NCBI GenBank assembly: GCA_946479535.1
Contig: CAMLGP010000114.1
Coordinates: 1 to 7,740 of the forward strand
Direction: 5' to 3'
Length of the DNA: 7,740 nt
Origin: an uncultured Bacteroidota bacterium
GTDB lineage: Bacteria > Bacteroidota > Bacteroidia > Chitinophagales > Chitinophagaceae
Below are positions 1 through 6,641 of this stretch, piece by piece. Position 1 is the stretch's first letter; every line of letters starts with the position of its first letter. The notes below the pieces were generated by a model. The model saw only the letters and a list, made by a program, of their open reading frames with translations. It had not been told where the DNA came from and made no database searches. Position numbers and translations under genes: made by a program.

Positions 1-2
1 TG

Positions 3-3000
3 TATTCTACCGAAGATAAAAAAGCCAGGTTTTTCAGCAAGGATCCCCGTTTCAAACTTACTGAACAAATTGCTTCAGTCAGGGAAACAAAGGATGGCAA
101 ATTATGGCTTGTATACCAGGATGGATTTTTGCAGCAGTATGATATTGGTTTGAACAGGATCATTTTTTCCAGTAAAACCCTGCAAAACCTGATCAAAGAG
201 CGCAATCCTTATAATATTTTTATTGACGCTGATGGGGATATCTGGCTGTGGGGTCTCAACAATGGTGTGTTCCTGTTTCAGCCTTCTTTCAATTCTATCA
301 GACGATTTAATGAGAATACATTTCCTTCAAGGCTAAACACAAACCTGGTAAGCCAGGTTACGCAAGATAATAACGGTTTGATCTGGGTAGCTACGGACCA
401 TGGCGGTATTAACCTGATCAATAAAAAAGAAGGCTTCAGCACCAGCTATCTTCTGAATGATCCTAAAGACCTGCGCAGCCTAAGTCAGAATAGTATTACC
501 ACAATGTATAAAGATGATTATGGCATCATCTGGCTGGGAACTTATAAGCAGGGGGTTAATTATTTAAATGGTAACAGGGTGCTCTTTCCGCTTTACCGTC
601 ACCAGGAGTCGAATGTGAATAGCCTTCCTTATGATGATGTGAACCGGTTTGTTGAGGATAGATCAGGTAATATCTGGATCGGCACCAATGGAGGCGGCCT
701 TATTTTTTTTGACCGGAAGCAAAACAGGTATAAACAATACCTGCATGATCCGGCCAATACAAACAGCATAAGCAGTAACGTAATTGTGAGCTTGTGGATT
801 GATCATACCGGCCTCATCTGGATCGGCACCTATTTCGGCGGGCTCAACAGTTTTGATGGAAAAAAATTCATGCACTACAGGCACAATGATAATGATTCAT
901 CAAGCCTGGCTTCTGATAACGTGTGGGAAATATTTGAGGACCGCGACCAGAATTTATGGATAGGTACGCTGGGTGGTGGTCTTGATCTGTTTGACAGGCA
1001 AACTAACCGGTTCAAACACAATCAAAATGCTGGCAATCCTCAGAACGGGCAACTTGTTTCCAATTATGTTTCCAGCATTTTGCAGGATAAAGAAGGGAAG
1101 TTATGGATAGGTACTTCAGGCGGAGTTTCCATAATTGGAAAAGACAAAACCATATCCGGTTATTACCAGAGCGCAAATAATAAATTCAGCTTAAGTAATA
1201 ACAATGTTAATTGCCTTTTGGAAGACAGCAAAGGTGGAGTTTGGGTGGGCACCCGCGAAGGCCTGAATTTGTTCAATAAATCAACAAATGAGTTCCAGCG
1301 ATTTACTATCTCTGATGGACTTCCCGATAACATGATCCTGAATGTTCTTGAGGATAATCATCAAACACTCTGGATATCTACTCCCAATGGCGTATGTAAT
1401 GTTATTCCAAAGCAGGGCAAAAGCGGCCTCGTTCTATCTGTTATCAATTACGATGAATCGAATAATCTGCAAAACCGCGAATTCAATGATAACGCCGCAC
1501 TCAAAACCAATAGCGGCGAACTGATCTTTGGAGGGCCCTCTGGTTTTAATATTATTAATCCTGATAAAATTCAGAAACCTGTATATCATCCAAAACTAAT
1601 ATTTACGGGTTTGCAGATATTAAATAATAACGTGGAGCCGGGTGAAGTGATCAATAACAGGGTACTGTTGCAACAATCCCTTTCCCAACTTCAAACAATT
1701 GGCCTGAAGTATAAAGAAAATGTTTTCTCTATTGAATTTGCTTCCCTGGATTTCGGCCACAGCGCCGGCGATAAATATGCCTACATGATGGAAGGATTTA
1801 ATTCAGACTGGCTGTATGCGGATGGCACCCAGCGAAGAGCCACCTATACAAATCTTAATCCGGGCCATTATACTTTCAAGGTAAAGGTTTTAAACCGTGA
1901 TGGGGTATGGAGTGAGGAAAAGGCTTTGGGGATCAATATTGAACCTCCTTTCTGGCGCACCACAGTGGCTTATATTATTTATGCGTTGATCCTTGCGGGT
2001 TTGTTCCTCCTTGCACGGCGTATTACATTGGAAAGGATCCATATTCGGTATGAAGTAAAAAATCAACGCCAGGAAGCGGAAAGAGCTCACTCCCTGGAAC
2101 AGTTAAAAACGAAATTCTTTACCAATGTAAGTCATGAGTTTCGTACACCTTTAACGCTGATCATTTCTCCGTTAGACAAGATCATAAACCAGACTCCCGA
2201 TGAGGAAAACAGGAAGCAACTGAATCTTGTACAACGAAACGCGAGGAGATTATTAAGCCTGGTAAACCAATTGCTTGATTTCAGGAAAATGGAAGTGCAG
2301 GAAATAAATCTGCATCCTGCCATTGGCGATATCATTGGATTTAGTAAAGAAATCAGCCATTCCTTTATGGATATTGCTGAAAAAAAGAACATAGGGTTCT
2401 CCTTCTCTTCAACTATTGAAAGCCTTGAAATTTACTTTGACCGGGATAAATTTGAAAAGATATTGTTCAACCTGCTTTCCAATGCGTTTAAATATACTCC
2501 GGATAATGGAACTGTAAGCATACACCTTGGGTATGAGCCCCCCGTAAATGGCGAAACAGATGGAACGCTGGCTATAGAAATAAAAGATACAGGAATTGGA
2601 ATTCCCGTGGGAATGCAGGAAAAGATCTTTGAGCGGTTTTTTCAGACAGATGTTCCTCAAAGCATGGTGAACCAGGGAACCGGAATAGGCCTGGCCATTA
2701 CAAAAGAATTTGTGAGATTACATAATGGCATTATTACCGTTAAAAGCGAGCCGGAGAAGGGCGCCTGTTTTACCGTTTTGCTTCCTGCAAAAAAGATATA
2801 TAATGCAACTGCCCATCCTGTAATCACCGCAATGCCGGAAGATAACCCGGTAGAAATGCTGCCTGAAAGCCACAAAAGCGGTAAAAAGAAAACAATTGTG
2901 GTAGTGGAAGATAATGAAGATATCCGCTTTTATTTAAAGGACAACCTGAAGGCGCAGTATAAGGTGGAAGAAGCTTCCAATGGAAAAGAAGGCTGGGAAA

Positions 3001-3653
3001 AGATAAAGCAACTGAACCCTGACCTTGTAGTAAGTGATATCATGATGCCGTTGATGGATGGAGTAGAACTGGCGCGAAAGATCAAAACTGAAACACTTAC
3101 TGCTCATATTCCCGTTATCCTGCTTTCCGCCATAGGAAGTGAGGAAAAGCAGCTGCAGGGATTGAAAGCCGGTGTAAATGACTATATCACCAAGCCCTTT
3201 ACATTTGAGATATTGGCATCAAAGATCAGGAATTTGCTTGCCCAGCAGGAATTATTGCAAAAAAGGTTTCAAAAGCAGATTGAGGTTAATCCCCAGGAAG
3301 TGACGATAACCCCGGTTGACGAAAAATTCCTGAAGCAGGCACTGGAGATTGTAGAAAGAAACATGGATAAGCCTGAGTTTTCAGTTGAAGATTTCAGCCG
3401 TGATATGTTCATGAACCGCGTTACATTATATAGAAAGATCCTATCCATCACAGGCAAAACGCCCATTGAGTTTATTCGCAGCCTCCGGTTGAAAAGGGCA
3501 GCCCAGCTACTGGAAAAAAGTGGCATGTCAATTGCCGAAATTGCATATGAAGTGGGATTCAATAACCCCAAGAACTTCACCCAAGACTTTAAAGAAGAAT
3601 TCAACATCCTTCCCTCGCAGTACGCCGCAAACAGAAAGGATAAAAACTCATGA
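3..3653 (+). CDS. Hybrid two-component system (HTCS) sensor-regulator, 5'-truncated by window edge
   Basis: One-protein sensor kinase and transcription factor of the Bacteroidota HTCS type. The frame is open from position 3, and the codons before the TTG at 129 already encode a propeller motif (DGKLW from 93), so that TTG is not the true start and the gene begins off the left edge. Numbering residues from that TTG: about ten Reg_prop repeats of the D..G.IWIGT..GGL..FD type at 33-478; Y_Y_Y domain ~528-608; one membrane helix ~611-629; HisKA with FFTNVSHEFRTP, phospho-acceptor His669; HATPase_c with N785, DTGIGI (820-825) and GTGIGL (850-855); receiver domain with E927/D928, phospho-acceptor Asp970 in SDIMMP and K1022; AraC-type HTH ~1064-1168. 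All key catalytic residues are present. Known family role: the periplasmic propeller binds an oligosaccharide and the HTH activates the neighbouring PUL. About three blades plus a signal peptide are probably missing, if the usual two seven-bladed propellers apply. Its target here is inferred to be the downstream GH31-susC unit. Confidence 0.96.
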   Translation, partial: YSTEDKKARFFSKDPRFKLTEQIASVRETKDGKLWLVYQDGFLQQYDIGLNRIIFSSKTLQNLIKERNPYNIFIDADGDIWLWGLNNGVFLFQPSFNSIRRFNENTFPSRLNTNLVSQVTQDNNGLIWVATDHGGINLINKKEGFSTSYLLNDPKDLRSLSQNSITTMYKDDYGIIWLGTYKQGVNYLNGNRVLFPLYRHQESNVNSLPYDDVNRFVEDRSGNIWIGTNGGGLIFFDRKQNRYKQYLHDPANTNSISSNVIVSLWIDHTGLIWIGTYFGGLNSFDGKKFMHYRHNDNDSSSLASDNVWEIFEDRDQNLWIGTLGGGLDLFDRQTNRFKHNQNAGNPQNGQLVSNYVSSILQDKEGKLWIGTSGGVSIIGKDKTISGYYQSANNKFSLSNNNVNCLLEDSKGGVWVGTREGLNLFNKSTNEFQRFTISDGLPDNMILNVLEDNHQTLWISTPNGVCNVIPKQGKSGLVLSVINYDESNNLQNREFNDNAALKTNSGELIFGGPSGFNIINPDKIQKPVYHPKLIFTGLQILNNNVEPGEVINNRVLLQQSLSQLQTIGLKYKENVFSIEFASLDFGHSAGDKYAYMMEGFNSDWLYADGTQRRATYTNLNPGHYTFKVKVLNRDGVWSEEKALGINIEPPFWRTTVAYIIYALILAGLFLLARRITLERIHIRYEVKNQRQEAERAHSLEQLKTKFFTNVSHEFRTPLTLIISPLDKIINQTPDEENRKQLNLVQRNARRLLSLVNQLLDFRKMEVQEINLHPAIGDIIGFSKEISHSFMDIAEKKNIGFSFSSTIESLEIYFDRDKFEKILFNLLSNAFKYTPDNGTVSIHLGYEPPVNGETDGTLAIEIKDTGIGIPVGMQEKIFERFFQTDVPQSMVNQGTGIGLAITKEFVRLHNGIITVKSEPEKGACFTVLLPAKKIYNATAHPVITAMPEDNPVEMLPESHKSGKKKTIVVVEDNEDIRFYLKDNLKAQYKVEEASNGKEGWEKIKQLNPDLVVSDIMMPLMDGVELARKIKTETLTAHIPVILLSAIGSEEKQLQGLKAGVNDYITKPFTFEILASKIRNLLAQQELLQKRFQKQIEVNPQEVTITPVDEKFLKQALEIVERNMDKPEFSVEDFSRDMFMNRVTLYRKILSITGKTPIEFIRSLRLKRAAQLLEKSGMSIAEIAYEVGFNNPKNFTQDFKEEFNILPSQYAANRKDKNS

Positions 3654-3665
3654 AAATCATCTTCT

Positions 3666-3694
3666 TGCAACAATCCAGGCCATAGTCTGCAACA
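3666..3694. repeat. Direct repeat TGCAACA x2, candidate HTCS operator
   Basis: Two exact TGCAACA words lie at 3666-3672 and 3688-3694, start-to-start distance 22 bp, about two helical turns, so both would face the same side of the DNA. AraC-type regulators commonly bind direct repeats with roughly this period upstream of the promoter they activate. The repeats lie about 70-98 bp before the GH31 start codon. The match is short, and the word also occurs inside coding sequence at 1669-1675, so function is speculative. Confidence 0.25.
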
Positions 3695-3739
3695 TTTGAC
3701 CACCCCCCTCAAGTTATTTCACAGGTAGCTTTATGGCCT
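3677..3739. repeat. 8-bp inverted repeat with long loop
   Basis: AGGCCATA at 3677-3684 is the exact reverse complement of TATGGCCT at 3732-3739, with 47 nt between the arms. The right arm overlaps the end of the -7-like box. The loop is long and no T run follows, so it is not a standard terminator. It could be a dyad operator or chance; a match of this length is not very rare in a region this size. Confidence 0.25.
3726..3733 (+). promoter_or_regulatory. Weak Bacteroidetes -7-like promoter box (TAGCTTTA)
   Basis: TAGCTTTA matches five of the six defined positions of the Bacteroidetes primary-sigma -7 consensus TAnnTTTG. It would give a short leader of about 20-25 nt before the GH31 start. 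The only nearby TTTG (3695-3698) is 27 nt upstream, too far for the usual ~19-21 nt spacing to a -33 element. A missing -33 would fit an activator-dependent promoter, but this is a weak call. Confidence 0.25.
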
Positions 3740-3750
3740 TACTTCAAGCG

Positions 3751-3755
3751 AAGGA
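3751..3755 (+). promoter_or_regulatory. Shine-Dalgarno-like AAGGA for GH31 gene
   Basis: AAGGA lies 8 nt before the ATG at 3764, a normal spacing for a ribosome binding site. It supports 3764 rather than the out-of-frame ATG at 3733. Many Bacteroidota genes lack such a motif, so its presence is mildly notable but could be incidental. Confidence 0.4.
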
Positions 3756-3763
3756 CTGCTGTT

Positions 3764-6628
3764 ATGAAATTGAGATTGCTACTGCTCTGTTTTACCTGTA
3801 TTTGCCATTTAAGCGACTTATTGGCAGAACCGCCATCATACATTCAGACAAACGATGGTGTTATTGTTTTCACAGACCCAGTCTTTACGCAAACTTCCAA
3901 GGCTATAAAACTTGAGGTAGTATCAGCCAATATTATAAGGGTGATTGCAGCCCCGGGTAAGGAGGTTTTGGCCAGGCATAGCCTGATTACCGTTGACATC
4001 AAAAATACAGGTATCACCTGGAACCTTGTTCCATCTAAAGATTACCTCACTTTAAGAACCAGCGCCATTTCCGCACTTGTGAACCTGAAAACAGGCGTTG
4101 TTTCATTTCGTGATAATACTGGTAAAAAAATAATAACTGAAAAACCAGTCGCCGGACGGAGTTTTCAACCGGCCATATTTGACGGAAGGCGATATTATAG
4201 TCTTACCCAGGCTTTTCAATCTAAGGAAGATGACGCATGGTATGGTTTAGGACAGCACCAGGATGGCATTATGAACTACAGGGGCCAGCAGGTCAATTTC
4301 TTCCAGAACAATACGGAAGTAGCCATTCCATTTATTATCTCCAGTAAGAACTATGGGATCCTATGGGATAATTATTCCCTGACGAGGGCGGGAGATATAA
4401 GGCCACTTCACCAGCTATCAGCATTACAGCTTTATTCAAAGGAAAATGAACCTGGGTGGCTTACTGCTTCTTATGCAAATGATAAAAACAGACCGCAGGA
4501 ATTGGTAACAGAAAGAGCAGAAACAGCTATCAATATGGAGTTCCTGGGGGATTCAAGGATCCAGCTTCCCAAAGAATTTAATGCAGCTGCAGGTAAAGTG
4601 ATCTGGGAAGGAAGTATTGCCAGTTACCTTAACGGTATTCACCAATTCAGATTCACATTTGGCGGCTCACTAAAAGTATGGTTTGATGGAAAACTGGTTC
4701 TTGACCACTGGCGCAAATCCTGGAATCCTGCTCCCGCACTGATCCCGGAAAATATGAAACCTGGTGAGAAGGTTCCCGTTCGTATTGAATGGACCCCGGA
4801 AGGTGGAGAATCTTACATGTCTTTAAAATGGCAGGAACCGCTAACACCTGAAGAACAAAATACATTTAGCTTCTGCTCGGAAGCAGGACAACAGATTGAT
4901 TATTATTTCATCTATGGCGCAAGCATGGATGAGGTCATTTCCGGATACAGAACACTTACCGGTAAAGCACCGATTGTTCCAAAATGGGCATTGGGTTTCT
5001 GGCAAAGCAGGGAACGATATAAAACGCAGAATGAAATCCTTTCTACAGTTGAGGAGTTCCGCAAAAGAAAGATCCCGATTGATAATATAGTATTGGACTG
5101 GAGCTACTGGAGAGAAGCAGAATGGGGAAGCCAGGATTTTGATGAGAAACGTTTTCCATCGCCAGATAGCATGATTGATGAATTGCATAAAAAATACAAT
5201 ACCCGGATCATGATCTCTGTATGGCCTAAATTTTATGAAGGCATTCCGGCATACAAAGAGTTTGATAAAAAGGGATGGCTTTATAAAAAAAATATTGCAG
5301 ATCGCCAGCGAGATTGGATTGCTAATGGTTATATCTCCACTTTTTACGACGCCTTTAATGAAAACGCAAGAAAAGGATTTTGGGACCTGATCAACAAAAA
5401 AATATACAGCAAAGGAATAGATGCATGGTGGATGGATGCAAGTGAGCCAGACATACTTTCAAATGTTGACCCTGAAAAAAGAAAGCTCCAAATGAATCCA
5501 ACTGCCCTGGGCAGCGCAGCAGAATACCTGAATGCATATCCTTTACAAAATGCGAAGGGGATCTATGAAGGGCAGCGATCTACTGATCCAGACAAAAGGG
5601 TTTTTCTTTTGACACGTTCCGGTTTTGCCGGTTCCCAACGGTATGGCGCAGCCATCTGGAGCGGTGATATTGGAACAACCTGGCGGGATATGAAAAACCA
5701 GGTAGCGGCCGGGGTTAATTTCTCCATGTCCGGACTTCCATACTGGACCATGGATATCGGCGGATTTGTGGTGCCTCAAAAATTTGAAAGCCTGGATTCG
5801 GCAAGCCTGGAAGAATGGAGAGAGTTGAATACCCGCTGGTACCAGTTTGGGGCTTTTGTGCCTTTGTTTCGTGCACATGGACAATTCCCCTTTCGAGAAA
5901 TATTCAACATTGCGCCCGAAGATCATGCCGCTTACAAAAGTTTTCTTTTTTATGACAGGCTCAGGTACCGCCTGATGCCTTATATCTATTCCCTGGCAGG
6001 TGCAACTTATCATACTAATTATACCATAATGCGCGGCCTGGTTATGGATTTTGCCAAAGACACTGCAGTATTGAATATAGATGATCAATACATGTTTGGT
6101 CCTTCTTTCCTGATCAGTCCTGTTTATGAATACAGGCAGACAAAGCGTTCACTGTATTTACCAAAATGTGCAGGCTGGTATGATCTTTATTCTGGCAAAT
6201 GGTATGCAGGAGGTCAAAAACTGATAGCTAATGCACCTTATGAAAGAATGCCTGTTTTTGTAAAAGCTGGTTCCATACTTCCCTTCGGCCCGGAACTGCA
6301 ATACAGTTCGGAAAGATCTGCCGATACTATTACACTTAACATTTATGCCGGTGCAGACGCTACATTCAATCTTTACGAGGATGAAGGAACGAATTACAAT
6401 TACGAAAAAGGGGCTTATGCCGTAATTCCAATTAAATATACGGAAGCTACTAATACGGTGACTATTGGTGACAGGAAAGGAACATTTGACGGAATAATAT
6501 CTACAAGAACGTTTCGCATTAATCTAATTACACCCGATAAAACAATGCAACTGGATATGAATGGGAAGTGCGATGAGGAAGTTGTGTATGAAGGAAAGAA
6601 AATGCAAATAAAGCTTCGGTTACGCTAA
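3764..6628 (+). CDS. Secreted GH31 glycosidase with PA14 insert, probable alpha-xylosidase
   Basis: Retaining alpha-glycosidase of family GH31, 954 residues, complete. The start at 3764 gives a signal peptide (MKLR, hydrophobic run 5-14, likely cleavage after LLA at 19-21) and follows an AAGGA. No lipobox is seen, so it is probably soluble in the periplasm or exported. Order of domains: N-terminal beta-sandwich (~25-235), PA14 module inserted in it (~240-358, core with LKVWFDGKLVLDHW at 303-316), return of the sandwich to ~395, catalytic (beta/alpha)8 barrel ~400-745, C-terminal beta domains including a DUF5110-like part (~850-922). The nucleophile is Asp558 in WWMDASEPD; the acid/base is Asp635 in IWSGDIG. 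Known family members with a PA14 insert in this place (CjXyl31A, BoGH31A) are alpha-xylosidases that release xylose from the non-reducing end of xyloglucan oligosaccharides, where PA14 helps bind longer substrates. Xylosidase activity is inferred; alpha-glucosidase is the main alternative. It is followed after 13 nt by susC and is probably co-transcribed with it. Confidence 0.93.
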   Translation: MKLRLLLLCFTCICHLSDLLAEPPSYIQTNDGVIVFTDPVFTQTSKAIKLEVVSANIIRVIAAPGKEVLARHSLITVDIKNTGITWNLVPSKDYLTLRTSAISALVNLKTGVVSFRDNTGKKIITEKPVAGRSFQPAIFDGRRYYSLTQAFQSKEDDAWYGLGQHQDGIMNYRGQQVNFFQNNTEVAIPFIISSKNYGILWDNYSLTRAGDIRPLHQLSALQLYSKENEPGWLTASYANDKNRPQELVTERAETAINMEFLGDSRIQLPKEFNAAAGKVIWEGSIASYLNGIHQFRFTFGGSLKVWFDGKLVLDHWRKSWNPAPALIPENMKPGEKVPVRIEWTPEGGESYMSLKWQEPLTPEEQNTFSFCSEAGQQIDYYFIYGASMDEVISGYRTLTGKAPIVPKWALGFWQSRERYKTQNEILSTVEEFRKRKIPIDNIVLDWSYWREAEWGSQDFDEKRFPSPDSMIDELHKKYNTRIMISVWPKFYEGIPAYKEFDKKGWLYKKNIADRQRDWIANGYISTFYDAFNENARKGFWDLINKKIYSKGIDAWWMDASEPDILSNVDPEKRKLQMNPTALGSAAEYLNAYPLQNAKGIYEGQRSTDPDKRVFLLTRSGFAGSQRYGAAIWSGDIGTTWRDMKNQVAAGVNFSMSGLPYWTMDIGGFVVPQKFESLDSASLEEWRELNTRWYQFGAFVPLFRAHGQFPFREIFNIAPEDHAAYKSFLFYDRLRYRLMPYIYSLAGATYHTNYTIMRGLVMDFAKDTAVLNIDDQYMFGPSFLISPVYEYRQTKRSLYLPKCAGWYDLYSGKWYAGGQKLIANAPYERMPVFVKAGSILPFGPELQYSSERSADTITLNIYAGADATFNLYEDEGTNYNYEKGAYAVIPIKYTEATNTVTIGDRKGTFDGIISTRTFRINLITPDKTMQLDMNGKCDEEVVYEGKKMQIKLRLR

Positions 6629-6641
6629 ACATATAATATAA
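6629..6641 (+). other. 13-nt GH31-susC spacer
   Basis: The gap between the GH31 stop (TAA, 6626-6628) and the first ATG of the susC-like gene is 13 nt and almost entirely A/T. There is no room for a separate terminator plus promoter, so the two genes very probably share a transcript. There is no Shine-Dalgarno motif; an A/T-rich leader is usual for translation starts in Bacteroidota. Confidence 0.7.

Larger units (their letters stand above)
3654..3763. other. 110-nt intergenic region between HTCS and GH31 genes
   Basis: This is the only substantial non-coding gap in the window and the natural place for a promoter of the GH31-susC unit. It contains two TGCAACA words 22 bp apart, an 8-bp inverted repeat, a C-rich tract (3699-3710), a weak -7-like box and an AAGGA ahead of the GH31 start. 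I see no convincing intrinsic terminator (no GC-rich hairpin followed by a T run) after the HTCS stop, so read-through from the regulator gene cannot be excluded. Confidence 0.7.

Noticed and set aside
703..710. Run of eight T in the HTCS coding region as a possible phase-variation tract
   Set aside because: It encodes part of a normal propeller motif (LIFFD), the frame is intact, and an eight-base tract in the middle of a gene is weak evidence for switching.
1668..1679. Twelve-base match (TTGCAACAATCC) between HTCS coding sequence and the intergenic gap at 3665-3676
   Set aside because: In the gene it is a plain codon string (Leu-Gln-Gln-Ser) in the Y_Y_Y approach region. A match of this length between the gap and the window could arise by chance, and nothing else around it is shared.
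3269..3712. 147-codon minus-strand ORF over the HTCS 3' end
   Set aside because: It is antisense to the strongly conserved AraC-type HTH coding region and shows no domain-like features; it is a shadow of the + strand gene.
3695..3733. Full Bacteroidetes promoter (TTTG at 3695 plus TAGCTTTA at 3726)
   Set aside because: The spacing of 27 nt is too long for the usual -33/-7 pair, so only the -7-like box was kept, at low confidence.
3733..3915. 60-codon ORF starting at an ATG in the intergenic gap and overlapping the GH31 start
   Set aside because: It is out of frame with the GH31 gene, has no recognisable protein features, and the GH31 start at 3764 has both a signal peptide and an AAGGA motif.
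5543..6088. 181-codon minus-strand ORF inside the GH31 gene
   Set aside because: It is antisense to the GH31 catalytic barrel; the composition is odd, no known motif is visible, and the + strand reading is clearly the real one.
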